This document shows positions 55,922 to 64,000 of a stretch of DNA of 64,000 nt, piece by piece. Source of the DNA: Bacteroidaceae bacterium. GTDB taxonomy: Bacteria > Bacteroidota > Bacteroidia > Bacteroidales > Bacteroidaceae. The translations under genes were made by a program, and so were the position numbers. Below the pieces are notes generated by a model that made no database searches, was not told the origin of the DNA, and saw nothing but the letters and a program-made list of their open reading frames with translations. Each line of letters opens with the position of its first letter. Position 1 is the stretch's first letter. The DNA lies in contig JAFXNA010000007.1 in assembly GCA_017529865.1 (NCBI GenBank), forward strand, positions 32,766-96,765, given 5' to 3'.

Positions 55922-56535
55922 TACTTCATGATTGTTACGATTGAACCTTTTGATCCTGGCACTGAACCCTTCAACAGAAGGAGGTTGTGCTCTGGAATCA
56001 CTTTAATTACCTGAAGGTTGTGTGTAGTTACCTGCACATTACCCATCTGACCACCCATTTTGAGGTTTTTGAATACACGTGATGGAGTGGCACAAGCACC
56101 GATTGAACCCGGTTTGCGCAGACGGTCGTCCTGACCGTGAGTTGACTGACCAACTCCACCGAAACCATGACGCTTTACAACGCCCTGGAATCCTTTACCC
56201 TTAGATGTTCCGATAACATCTACATAAGCAGCATCATTGAAGAGTTCTACTGTGATTACATCTCCAAGGTTATGCTCCTCATCAAATGCGAACTCGGCCA
56301 AGTGTCTCTTTGGTGTTGTACCTGCTTTCTTGAAGTGTCCCATCATTGGCTTGGTAGTGTTCTTTTCCTTAGCCTCTTCGAAGCCAACCTGAACAGCTGC
56401 ATAGCCATCTTTCTCGACGGTCTTCACCTGGGTTACAACACAAGGACCTACTTCGATAACAGTGCATGGAAGATTCTTTCCCTCGGCACTGAAAACGGAT
56501 GTCATTCCGATTTTCTTTCCTAATAATCCTGGCAT
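55921..56535 (-). CDS. rplC: 50S ribosomal protein L3
   Basis: 204 residues: [38 protein letters not shown], then [52 protein letters not shown], with the peptidyl-transferase loop. 30 bp after rpsJ. Confidence 0.97.
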   Translation of the reverse strand: MPGLLGKKIGMTSVFSAEGKNLPCTVIEVGPCVVTQVKTVEKDGYAAVQVGFEEAKEKNTTKPMMGHFKKAGTTPKRHLAEFAFDEEHNLGDVITVELFNDAAYVDVIGTSKGKGFQGVVKRHGFGGVGQSTHGQDDRLRKPGSIGACATPSRVFKNLKMGGQMGNVQVTTHNLQVIKVIPEHNLLLLKGSVPGSKGSIVTIMK

Positions 56536-56565
56536 TTCTTAATTTGTTTAATTGTTCTCTGAATC

Positions 56566-56871
56566 CTAAACTTTAATCTCTACTTCTACACCACTTGGCA
56601 ATTCAAGCTTCATCAACGAATCCACGGTCTTAGGAGTTGCATTGTAAATGTCAATCAGTCGCTTGAAAGTGTTCAGTTCGAACTGCTCGCGTGACTTTTT
56701 GTTTACGAATGTACTTCTGTTCACCGTAAAAATACGCTTGTGAGTTGGCAATGGAATTGGGCCACTTACTGTAGCATCCGTTGCTTTCACGGTCTTCACG
56801 ATTTTCTCAGCAGACTTGTCTACCAAGTTGTGATCGTAAGATTTGAGTTTGATTCTAATTTTCTGACTCAT
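56566..56871 (-). CDS. rpsJ: 30S ribosomal protein S10
   Basis: 101 residues: [76 protein letters not shown]. Also the NusE antitermination partner. First gene of the S10 part; 86 bp after fusA, with no clear promoter in the gap. Confidence 0.97.
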   Translation of the reverse strand: MSQKIRIKLKSYDHNLVDKSAEKIVKTVKATDATVSGPIPLPTHKRIFTVNRSTFVNKKSREQFELNTFKRLIDIYNATPKTVDSLMKLELPSGVEVEIKV

Positions 56872-56957
56872 GTTTTTTTCTTTTTTAATTATGAATGAAT
56901 TAGGCGGGTATGCAGATTAAGAGTCGTTTGCTAACCTGCACCTGGCCCATGTTTGCT

Positions 56958-59075
56958 TTACACTAGGTCGGCTCTACCACCGCTCTCCTGCAGAACAGCC
57001 TTAGCAACTGTACTTGATACCGGAGCGTGATGGTCGTAAGTCATTGTTGATGTTGCACGACCTGAAGTGATGGTACGAAGGGCTGTTACGTAGCCGAACA
57101 TCTCTGAGAGCGGAACCATTGCTTTCACGATTCTTGCTCCTGAACGGCTGGTATCCATTCCTTCAACCTGTCCACGGCGCTTGTTCAAGTCACCGATTAC
57201 ATCACCCATGTTTTCTTCTGGAGTAACAACTTCGAGCTTCATGATTGGCTCCATCAGTACAGGCTTAGCCTGTGAACATGCGTTCTTGTATGCCTGAAGG
57301 GCACAGATTTCGAACGACAGCTGATCTGAATCCACTGGGTGGAACGAACCGTCAATCAGTCTCACTTTCATTGAATCCATTGGGAATCCTCCCAAGACTC
57401 CATTCGACATCGCATTGGTGAATCCTTTCTGTACCGCAGGTATAAACTCCTTAGGGATGTTACCACCCTTCACTTCGTCAACAAACTGAAGTCCGCCTTC
57501 CTTGTAGTCGTCGTCCACTGGACCAACTTCTACGATGATGTCGGCAAACTTACCACGACCACCCGACTGCTTCTTGTAGACCTCACGCAGATTCACTGCC
57601 TTTGTGATAGCCTCCTTATAGTTCACCTGTGGCTTACCTTGGTTACATTCAACCTTGAACTCACGTTTCAGACGGTCGATGATGATATCCAAGTGAAGCT
57701 CACCCATACCTGAGATGACGGTCTGGCCGCTCTGCTCATCAGTACGTACAGTAAACGTTGGGTCTTCCTCTGCCAATTTTGCCAAACCTACAGAGAGCTT
57801 ATCAAGGTCCTTCTGGGTCTTTGGCTCAACAGCGATACCGATTACCGGCTCTGGGAAGTCCATTGATTCGAGCACGATTGGTGCGTTTTCATCACACAGT
57901 GTATCACCGGTGTGGATATCCTTCAAACCTACGACAGCTCCAATATCTCCAGCGCAGATCTCCTCAACAGGGTTCTGATGATTTGAGTGCATCTGGAAGA
58001 GACGTGACACACGCTCTTTCTTTCCCGAACGGCTGTTATAGACGTATGAACCGGCAACGACCTTGCCTGAATAAACACGGATGAAGGTAAGACGACCTAC
58101 GTATGGGTCTGTAGCAATCTTGAATGCAAGTGCTGCTGTCTTATCGTCTTCGTCTGGTCTACGATCCTCTTCTTCCTTGGTAGATGGGTTGGTACCTATT
58201 ACGTTTGGAGTATCAAGAGGTGATGGCAAGAATGCGCATACATAGTCAAGCAGGGTCTGAACACCCTTGTTCTTGAACGATGAGCCACACAGCATCGGAG
58301 TCAGCTCCATGCTTACTGTAGCTTTGCGAATCGCTGCGATGATTTCCTCCTCTGTGATTGTTGAAGGGTCATCGAAGTATTTCTCCATCAGGGCTTCATC
58401 ATTTTCTGAAGCTTTCTCGAGCAACTTGTCTCTCCATTCCTCAGCTTCTGCCTGAAGTTCTGCTGGGATATCCTCAACTGAGTAGTCAGCACCCATTGTC
58501 TCATCATGCCAGTAAATCGCCTTCATCTTAATGAGGTCAACCACACCCTTGAAGTTTTCTTCTGCACCGATTGGGATAACAATTGGACATGGATTGGCAC
58601 CAAGCACTTCTTTCATTTGGCGAACCACTTCAAAGAAGTCTGCACCGCTACGGTCCATCTTGTTTACATATCCCATACGTGGCACATTGTATTTATCTGC
58701 CTGACGCCACACTGTCTCCGACTGCGGTTCAACTCCACCTACAGCACAATAAGCAGCCACAGCACCATCAAGTACACGGAGTGAACGTTCTACTTCTGCA
58801 GTGAAGTCCACGTGTCCCGGAGTGTCAATCAAGTTAATCTTGTACTTGTTATCGTTCCAGTTCCAGTAGGTTGTTGTAGCAGCTGATGTAATAGTGATAC
58901 CACGCTCCTGCTCCTGTTCCATCCAGTCCATTGTTGCAGCACCGTCATGAACCTCACCGATTTTGTGAGTCAATCCCGTGTAGAAAAGGATGCGCTCAGA
59001 AGTAGTAGTCTTACCCGCATCAATGTGGGCCATGATACCAATATTGCGCGTCAAGTGCAAATCACGTTTAGCCAT
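56958..59075 (-). CDS. fusA: Elongation factor G
   Basis: 705 residues. G-domain motifs AHIDAGKTT (16-24), the switch region and [18 protein letters not shown]; followed by domains II-V with the C-terminal [21 protein letters not shown]. GTPase that drives ribosome translocation. In the str operon between rpsG and rpsJ; the only EF-G seen here. 57 bp after rpsG. Confidence 0.98.
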   Translation of the reverse strand: MAKRDLHLTRNIGIMAHIDAGKTTTSERILFYTGLTHKIGEVHDGAATMDWMEQEQERGITITSAATTTYWNWNDNKYKINLIDTPGHVDFTAEVERSLRVLDGAVAAYCAVGGVEPQSETVWRQADKYNVPRMGYVNKMDRSGADFFEVVRQMKEVLGANPCPIVIPIGAEENFKGVVDLIKMKAIYWHDETMGADYSVEDIPAELQAEAEEWRDKLLEKASENDEALMEKYFDDPSTITEEEIIAAIRKATVSMELTPMLCGSSFKNKGVQTLLDYVCAFLPSPLDTPNVIGTNPSTKEEEDRRPDEDDKTAALAFKIATDPYVGRLTFIRVYSGKVVAGSYVYNSRSGKKERVSRLFQMHSNHQNPVEEICAGDIGAVVGLKDIHTGDTLCDENAPIVLESMDFPEPVIGIAVEPKTQKDLDKLSVGLAKLAEEDPTFTVRTDEQSGQTVISGMGELHLDIIIDRLKREFKVECNQGKPQVNYKEAITKAVNLREVYKKQSGGRGKFADIIVEVGPVDDDYKEGGLQFVDEVKGGNIPKEFIPAVQKGFTNAMSNGVLGGFPMDSMKVRLIDGSFHPVDSDQLSFEICALQAYKNACSQAKPVLMEPIMKLEVVTPEENMGDVIGDLNKRRGQVEGMDTSRSGARIVKAMVPLSEMFGYVTALRTITSGRATSTMTYDHHAPVSSTVAKAVLQESGGRADLV

Positions 59076-59132
59076 ATTCTTTCTTTACTTTACCTAAAAT
59101 TAACCTAATTACCTAAAACTAATACCTTTTTG

Positions 59133-59609
59133 TTAGAATCTGAAGTGTGCAAATGCACGGTTTGCTTCAGCCATACGGTGCATATCTTCCTTACGCTTGA
59201 ATGCACCACCCTGCTCGTTATAAGCATCCATAATCTCTGAAGACAGCTTCTCAGCCATGTTTTTACCAGAGCGCTTACGAGCAAACGAAATCATATTCTT
59301 CATCGAAATGGCTTCCTTACGGTCAGGACGAATCTCGGTTGGCACCTGGAATGTAGCACCACCGATTCGGCGAGACTTTACCTCCACTTGTGGAGTAATG
59401 TTGTCAAGAGCCTTCTTCCAAATCTCGAGCGAAGGCTTGTCTGCATCTTTCATCTTGTTCTCCACAATTGAAAGTGCGTTGTAGAAGATAGAGTATGCGA
59501 TACTCTTCTTACCGTCGTACATCAGGTGATTAACGAACTTAGTCACCTTTACATCACCATAAACTGGATCTGGCAAGATCACACGTTTCTTTGGTTTAGC
59601 TTTTCTCAT
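59133..59609 (-). CDS. rpsG: 30S ribosomal protein S7
   Basis: 158 residues from [36 protein letters not shown]; the 12 codons before it are not family sequence. C-terminal [28 protein letters not shown]. Organises the 30S head and in E. coli represses the str operon. Confidence 0.96.
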   Translation of the reverse strand: MRKAKPKKRVILPDPVYGDVKVTKFVNHLMYDGKKSIAYSIFYNALSIVENKMKDADKPSLEIWKKALDNITPQVEVKSRRIGGATFQVPTEIRPDRKEAISMKNMISFARKRSGKNMAEKLSSEIMDAYNEQGGAFKRKEDMHRMAEANRAFAHFRF

Positions 59610-59730
59610 TGTCTTGTTTGTTTGAATTTTAGTCTGAGGTTGCAAATTGTGTTACTTCAATACTCTCACCTGAGTATTTACTCAACCCTCCTTAGCGTCC
59701 ATCAAACAGTAGTTAATAACTTTACTTTTC

Positions 59731-60111
59731 TTACTTCTTTGCTTTAGGACGCTTAGCTCCATATTTAGAGCGACGCTGTGTGCGGCTTTCTACACCTGCG
59801 GTATCGAGCGCACCGCGAATGATGTGATAACGTACACCTGGAAGGTCCTTTACACGGCCACCACGTACAAGCACGATTGAGTGCTCCTGCAGGTTGTGAC
59901 CTTCTCCTGGAATGTAGGAGTTTACTTCTTTCTTGTTTGTCAAGCGGACACGTGCTACTTTACGCATCGCTGAGTTAGGTTTCTTAGGTGTTGTCGTGTA
60001 GACGCGGACACACACACCACGACGCTGCGGACATGAGTCCAAAGCCGGTGACTTGCTCTTGTCTACCAACACCTTTCTACCTTTTCTTACTAGTTGTTGA
60101 ATAGTAGGCAT
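59731..60111 (-). CDS. rpsL: 30S ribosomal protein S12
   Basis: 126 residues: [57 protein letters not shown] and [24 protein letters not shown]. Both lysine regions linked to streptomycin binding (TPKKPNS and GRVKDLPG) have the wild-type sequence. First gene of the superoperon; leader about 140 nt with a possible 36-codon upstream frame. Confidence 0.98.
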   Translation of the reverse strand: MPTIQQLVRKGRKVLVDKSKSPALDSCPQRRGVCVRVYTTTPKKPNSAMRKVARVRLTNKKEVNSYIPGEGHNLQEHSIVLVRGGRVKDLPGVRYHIIRGALDTAGVESRTQRRSKYGAKRPKAKK

Positions 60112-60124
60112 TTTGTTTTTGTTT

Positions 60125-60235
60125 TTATGATTTATATATTTTTAAATTTATATCATTCTTACGCATATCCAGACTCCAATTTGCACCCCTAGGGGCGTAC
60201 CTTTCCACGCCCCCAAAAGGGCATAGTTTGGGCAT
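60125..60235 (-). CDS. Possible 36-codon upstream ORF in the rpsL leader
   Basis: An ATG-initiated frame ([12 protein letters not shown] ... NLKIYKS) lies wholly in the leader between the -7 box (60254-60262) and rpsL, ending 13 nt before the rpsL ATG. It includes the palindrome CCCCTAGGGG. The leader may fold as an autoregulatory RNA instead, and coding use is unproven. Confidence 0.3.
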   Translation of the reverse strand: MPKLCPFGGVERYAPRGANWSLDMRKNDINLKIYKS

Positions 60236-60253
60236 AAAAGTCCAAAAAGCGGT

Positions 60254-60262
60254 GCAAAGTTA
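60254..60262 (-). promoter_or_regulatory. -7 box of the str/S10/spc/alpha superoperon
   Basis: TAACTTTGC on the minus strand, about 142 nt before rpsL. No consensus TTTG is found at the right distance; the surrounding 60263-60290 is AT-rich. A plus-strand-oriented hairpin TTTCGGT/ACCGAAA lies at 60291-60311. Confidence 0.6.
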
Positions 60263-60362
60263 GCAAAAATATATGAAACAGCGACTTTTGTTTCGGTTTT
60301 TTTTACCGAAAAGCCCTGTTTTTTGCAATAAATAGCAATATTTAGGTTTATTTAACTAAAAA

Positions 60363-60674
60363 TTATGCCTCTCCAGTGCCAAAAGGTGCGATTGTTCGTC
60401 CTTTTGGATCGGCTTGATGGAGGTCGATGGTTCCGAACTGACGTTCATACCCGTTGACTCTCTCCTGAAGGGCAAAAAGCAAACGCTTTGCATGCTCGGG
60501 TGTCATGATAACACGAGAGCGTACTTCAGCCTTTGGAACGCCTGGTAACATGGCGATAAAATCCATGACAAATTCTGATGGTGTGTTCGCTACGACAGCG
60601 AGATTTGAATAGACACCTGCAGCCACTTCGGGCTTCAGTTCTATTTGCAGTTGTTTCTGTTTTTCGTTTTCCAT
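60363..60674 (-). CDS. DUF3467 protein
   Basis: 103 residues: LKPEVAAGVYSNLAVVANTPSEFVMDFIAMLPGVPKAEVRSRVIMTPEHAKRLLFALQERVNGYERQFG. This small conserved Bacteroidetes family is often located next to the rpoB-rpoC and rpsL genes; here it keeps the rpsL link, but the gene upstream is dsbD rather than rpoC. Function unknown. Confidence 0.9.
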   Translation of the reverse strand: MENEKQKQLQIELKPEVAAGVYSNLAVVANTPSEFVMDFIAMLPGVPKAEVRSRVIMTPEHAKRLLFALQERVNGYERQFGTIDLHQADPKGRTIAPFGTGEA

Positions 60675-60736
60675 TATAATATTTATTTAATATGATTCGT
60701 TTATTTATCCATGTATGCGCACGCGCGCATAATATA

Positions 60737-62806
60737 TTAAGGTGTCTTACCGACCTTCTTATATTGCGCCAGTCCGTTCTTAAGGAAGTTGAGATAGTGG
60801 TCCACATTGTCATCGAAGGCATAACTCTGTGAGAGCGGCTTGCCCTGATGATCGAGCAACACATAGAACGGCTGTGCGTTGGCTCCGAACTTACTGCTTT
60901 GCAGGTAGCTCCACTTATCACCTACTGTCCTCAGTTTCTGTTCCTGACCGTTTACATTCACCATGATCGGTTCGGGCAGCGGAGTCTTGTCGTCCACAAA
61001 CAGCTGAATCAGCACGTAGTCGTCGCTCATGATTTCTGCCACCTGAGGGTCTGTCCATACGGCAGCTTCCATCTTGCGGCAGTTCACACAGCCAAAGCCT
61101 GTGAAGTCTATCAGTACAGGCTTGTCGCTCGTGAGTGCCATCTGCATACCCAAATCATAGTCGTTCGTCTTGGCTTTCACCTCCGATGATTGCAGGTTGA
61201 AATCCTGTGTCGACATAGGCGGAGCAAAGGCACTGACAGCCTTCAGAGGTGCTCCCCACAGCCCTGGAATCATATAGATGGCGAACGCAAGCGAAATCAG
61301 TCCGAGGAAGAATCGGGTGACACTGATGTTGCGCTCATCGGGATCGTCGTGAGGGAACTTAATCAAGCCGAACAGATACATGGCCAGCGTGATAGCCAGA
61401 CCTATCCAGAGGGCGAGGAATGTCTCGCGATCGAGGATATGCCAACCATAAGCCAGGTCAGCTACAGAAAGGAACTTCAAGGCAAAAGCAAGCTCGATAA
61501 AGCCGAGCACCACCTTCACCGTGTTCATCCATCCCCCACTCTTCGGCATCGACTTCAACCAGCTTGGGAAGACAGCGAAGAGCGTAAATGGCAGGGCCAA
61601 TGCAATGGCAAATCCTAACATTCCGATTGCAGGAGCCAGCCAATCGCCCGAGGTTGACACCTCTACCAACAGGAATCCGATGATAGGACCCGTACACGAG
61701 AAGCTGACCAGTGTCAATGTGAACGCCATCAGGAAGATACCCAGCAATCCACCGGTCTTCTCGGCTTTGCTATCCACTGCATTGCTCCACGACGATGGAA
61801 GTTGGAGTTCGAAAGCACCGAAAAACGATGCCGCAAACACCACAAGCATCAGGAAGAAGAAGATGTTGAAGATAGCGTTGGTCGACAGCGCATTCAAGGC
61901 ACTGGCACCGAAGATTGCCGTTACAATCAGTCCGAGCGCCAGATAAATCACCACGATCGAGATGCCGTAGATAATGGCATCACGGATACCTTTCTTCTTG
62001 TCGCCCGAACGTTTCAGGAAGAAGCTGACGGTCATCGGGATGATAGGCCACACACAAGGCGTCACCAATGCTACCAGTCCACCCAACAAGCCCAACAGAA
62101 ATATCTGCCACAGCGTATTGTTAGTGGTTGTATTGTCTTCAAAGGCTTTCAACTGGTCAACCACAGGTGCCCAAAGGTCAGCAGACCCTAACTGCCCTAC
62201 CGGCATCTCCTCCGCTATGGGGAGAGCCATCTGAGCAGAATCAGGCACCTCTGCTGCCAGCTGTTCAAGCTTGGCCTGTTCTTCTTGAGCAACAGGTTCC
62301 TCTTCCGTTTTCTTAGCCTGTTCACTCTCCTTCTCTTTTACCGCCTCTTCTTTCTTAGCTTCCCCGTCATAGCTGAAATCCACCTTCGTCGGAGGGGTAC
62401 AGCTCTGGTCGTTGCACGCGCCATACTCCAAAAAGCCCTCCACATGGTATTTACCACCCTCAAGGGTCAGTTTCTGAACAAACGAGGCAGCCTTTTCGAA
62501 GTAGAACACATCAGCAGCGAACATCTCCTCATACTTCTTGATGGGAGAGCCCTTCGGTTTCAGCGCCCCCTTCAGCTTCGCGCCGCTGATCTTCTCCACA
62601 GTGAGTGACGTAGGCGTAGGGCCGAACTCCACCACTTCCGTGGAATACATGTGCCATCCCGCCTCAATCGTGGCATCGAACACCAGTTCCGCTTCAGTTG
62701 CCGATATCTCCTTCAACTGACTCTGCACCTTGACAGGATTCGCCATCTGAGCCGACACACACAGCGCCGTCATGGCAACCAAGATTATCAAAAATATCTT
62801 TTTCAA
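60737..62806 (-). CDS. dsbD: Thiol:disulfide interchange protein DsbD
   Basis: 689 residues. Signal peptide (to VSAQ, about 20), N-terminal immunoglobulin-like DsbD domain (about 25-145, with ACNDQSCTPP carrying the reactive Cys pair), an acidic Lys/Glu-rich linker (EEPVAQEEQAKLEQ), a transmembrane core of about eight helices with the reactive Cys in LVTPCVWPIIPMTVSFFLKRSG and TLVSFSCTGPIIGFLLVE, and a C-terminal thioredoxin domain with GCVNCRKME. It passes electrons from the cytoplasm to periplasmic disulfide partners. Own strong promoter. Confidence 0.93.
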   Translation of the reverse strand: MKKIFLIILVAMTALCVSAQMANPVKVQSQLKEISATEAELVFDATIEAGWHMYSTEVVEFGPTPTSLTVEKISGAKLKGALKPKGSPIKKYEEMFAADVFYFEKAASFVQKLTLEGGKYHVEGFLEYGACNDQSCTPPTKVDFSYDGEAKKEEAVKEKESEQAKKTEEEPVAQEEQAKLEQLAAEVPDSAQMALPIAEEMPVGQLGSADLWAPVVDQLKAFEDNTTTNNTLWQIFLLGLLGGLVALVTPCVWPIIPMTVSFFLKRSGDKKKGIRDAIIYGISIVVIYLALGLIVTAIFGASALNALSTNAIFNIFFFLMLVVFAASFFGAFELQLPSSWSNAVDSKAEKTGGLLGIFLMAFTLTLVSFSCTGPIIGFLLVEVSTSGDWLAPAIGMLGFAIALALPFTLFAVFPSWLKSMPKSGGWMNTVKVVLGFIELAFALKFLSVADLAYGWHILDRETFLALWIGLAITLAMYLFGLIKFPHDDPDERNISVTRFFLGLISLAFAIYMIPGLWGAPLKAVSAFAPPMSTQDFNLQSSEVKAKTNDYDLGMQMALTSDKPVLIDFTGFGCVNCRKMEAAVWTDPQVAEIMSDDYVLIQLFVDDKTPLPEPIMVNVNGQEQKLRTVGDKWSYLQSSKFGANAQPFYVLLDHQGKPLSQSYAFDDNVDHYLNFLKNGLAQYKKVGKTP

Positions 62807-62830
62807 AGTCTTACCTGTTTTAAATCCAGT

Positions 62831-62863
62831 GCAAAGATACTAACTTTCTCCGAATCCACCAAA
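62831..62863 (-). promoter_or_regulatory. Promoter of dsbD
   Basis: On the minus strand TTTG (62860-62863), 20 nt, TATCTTTGC (62831-62839): a near-perfect Bacteroidetes promoter. The start codon is 25 nt after the -7 box. Confidence 0.9.
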
Positions 62864-62925
62864 CAAATTCGGGAAAAACCTTTGTGCCACGCGGTTCAAA
62901 AAGAAAACCGACATGTAAAATCACC

Positions 62926-62948
62926 AAGCGACGCCATCGGCGCCGCTT
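62926..62948. repeat. GC palindrome, copy 1 (AAGCGACGCC / GGCGCCGCTT)
   Basis: A 10-bp stem with an ATC loop and one mismatch, in a 30-bp segment identical to 63408-63437. It lies after the YbjQ-family gene. Confidence 0.85.
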
Positions 62949-62983
62949 GTGTGTTTTGTATAGCCCAATTCAGTCATTAGGGG

Positions 62984-63304
62984 TTAATCAATGGTTACAG
63001 CCGTTCCGCTACATGCAACCATCAGCATACTGGCACTCTGGCCAATAGTCTCATAGTCAAAGTCAATGCCGACAACAGCATTGGCACCTAACTGCCCGGC
63101 ACGCTGTTGCAGTTCCTGCATAGCCGACTCTTTCGCCTCGGCCAGCACTTGCTCATAGTCACGCGAACGTCCGCCAAACACATCATGGAAACTGGCCACC
63201 AGATCCTTGATGAAATTAGCACCGATGATAACCTCACTTGTAACGACACCATAATACTTCGTGATGGTGTGTCCCTCAATTGTTGGAGTGGTAGTTGCAA
63301 TCAT
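62984..63304 (-). CDS. YbjQ/UPF0145 family protein
   Basis: 106 residues from MIATTTPTIEGHTITKYYGVVTSEVIIGANFIKD; the longer frame to 63391 adds residues outside the family. Later GGRSRDYEQVLAEAKESAMQELQQRAGQLGANAVVGIDFDYETIG and CSGTAVTI, the family signature. UPF0145 proteins form pentamers of unknown function. The gene is bracketed by two copies of an identical palindrome. Confidence 0.9.
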   Translation of the reverse strand: MIATTTPTIEGHTITKYYGVVTSEVIIGANFIKDLVASFHDVFGGRSRDYEQVLAEAKESAMQELQQRAGQLGANAVVGIDFDYETIGQSASMLMVACSGTAVTID

Positions 63305-63411
63305 AATCTTCCTAATTTTATTATTAAACACTTGAACTCTTTTACCCATTAGACGCACAATTATCGCAGAAACTACAGAAAAACCTAACAATTTTTATTC
63401 CCACACACACC

Positions 63412-63434
63412 AAGCGACGCCATCGGCGCCGCTT
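63412..63434. repeat. GC palindrome, copy 2
   Basis: Same sequence and same orientation as 62926-62948, 486 bp apart. On the plus strand it is followed by T-rich sequence. Confidence 0.85.
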
Positions 63435-63595
63435 GTTTGTTTTTGGGGAAGGGGGATTGTTAATGGTCTTAAATTTGTACCAATAGGTAGAGGCATGGTA
63501 AATGCTCTCTGAACCTGCAGGAACATAGAGGAACGACGATGCCAGCAGCAAGCATAAGACACCCTCGTTTGGCGTTTGTTTTGGTTTTTTGAAGG

Positions 63596-63629
63596 CCGCC
63601 TGTAGGGCAGGAAACGCCCTTACAGGCGG
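63596..63629. repeat. Long GC hairpin
   Basis: CCGCCTGTAGGGC pairs with GCCCTTACAGGCGG with one bulged base, separated by a 7-nt loop. Followed on the plus strand by TTGTGTTT; could be a terminator or a mobile-repeat remnant. Confidence 0.7.
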
Positions 63630-63871
63630 TTGTGTTTAGGGTCGCTTGGGTTTTTGCTGTATTTTTGCCAAAAACTCTTCTACTCTTTTCTATATAAACT
63701 TTTTTTTAGAGAAAAGTAATAAAAAGCCCAAATAATGTCACACAACTCTTTGTGAATCATATACTTACAATCGCTGCTCTTCATCCGAAAAACCCCAAAT
63801 AAATGCCAGATTCATGCTATAAACTCAATGCTGATTTTTTTGCAATTTCCCCTAAAAAAGTTGCTAAAATA

Positions 63872-63903
63872 TTTGCATAATTGAAATATTTTTCGTAACT
63901 TTG
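63872..63903 (+). promoter_or_regulatory. Strong promoter at the right edge
   Basis: TTTG at 63872-63875, 20-nt spacer, TAACTTTG at 63896-63903: a full match to the Bacteroidetes consensus, reading out of the window. Confidence 0.85.
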
Positions 63904-63909
63904 TGGTGT

Positions 63910-64000
63910 GAAAATCAAGTGGGGATGATGGACGGCTGGCGAGCCTCCGAAGGGTGCTACACGATGGGAAACTTGCTGCTACGCGAGGCGCCGCGTGCAG
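63910..64000 (+). other. Start of an unidentified GC-rich transcript (partial)
   Basis: The sequence just after the promoter changes to GC-rich, unlike the AT-rich upstream. Two adjacent ATGs (63925 and 63928) open a frame to the edge (MMDGWRASEGCYTMGNLL), but a structured RNA (GGCT/AGCC hairpin and a GCGAGGCGCCGC stretch) is equally possible. I do not recognise it. Confidence 0.35.

Larger units (their letters stand above)
63305..63924. other. Noncoding region upstream of the YbjQ-family gene
   Basis: No gene is supported. It holds the second palindrome copy (63412-63434), a strong 13-bp hairpin (63596-63629) and, near the end, a consensus promoter reading to the right. The rest is AT-rich without recognised features. 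Confidence 0.65.

Noticed and set aside
60291..60311. Terminator after the DUF3467 gene
   Set aside because: The stem TTTCGGT/ACCGAAA is mostly A/T in the loop and has no T-run on the minus strand; too weak to call.
60526..60921. 131-codon minus-strand frame overlapping DUF3467 and dsbD
   Set aside because: Overlaps two genuine genes in another frame; Arg/Ser/Thr-rich shadow sequence.

Overview
The window looks like a chromosome segment of a Bacteroidales bacterium, most likely Prevotella or a close relative. The evidence is Bacteroidetes-type promoters (TTTG, about 20 nt, then TAnnTTTG), paired SusC/SusD outer-membrane genes, fasciclin lipoproteins, a fusA-linked ribosomal superoperon and mostly absent Shine-Dalgarno sites. 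No rRNA, tRNA or CRISPR array was recognised.

Layout. 1-554 is noncoding and holds 8-bp tandem repeats. 555-1344 is a two-gene zeta-type toxin-antitoxin pair. 1473-2108 is an HU-like DNA-binding protein followed by GC-rich palindromes. 2442-5182 holds an ECF sigma factor, a membrane-anchored putative anti-sigma protein and a secreted protein. 5396-8323 is a large MG2-type surface protein. Convergent to it is a large discoidin-like lipoprotein (8465-11530), followed by an ABC exporter (11713-13530). 13616-21486 is the leucine/citramalate operon on the minus strand (leader peptide, leuA, leuC, leuD, cimA, leuB). 21704-39073 is a seven-gene minus-strand operon of two SusC/SusD pairs and three fasciclin lipoproteins. 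39261-41714 is a CotH-kinase/DUF4859 protein. 42079-60111 is the str/S10/spc/alpha ribosomal superoperon, including rpmD and rpmJ. 60363-63304 holds DUF3467, dsbD and a YbjQ-family gene. A strong promoter near the right edge starts an unidentified transcript.

The most interesting structure lies in the leucine operon. Three small elements of about 470-510 bp each carry a DUF559 (Vsr-like PD-(D/E)XK) nuclease gene bounded by inverted terminal repeats; each terminal repeat is itself a GC-rich palindrome. They sit at three gene junctions (leuA|leuC, leuD|cimA, cimA|leuB). They appear to supply stop codons to the upstream gene and new starts or N-terminal extensions to the downstream gene; the third is fused in frame to LeuB. 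Related nuclease-less palindromic repeats lie before leuA and in frame inside two unrelated coding genes. This suggests a nuclease-mobilised repeat family adapted to insertion in operons and ORFs. That it is mobile is inferred, not shown.

The operon also has a textbook transcription attenuator: a promoter, a 27-codon Ile/Leu-rich leader peptide, and mutually exclusive antiterminator and terminator stems.
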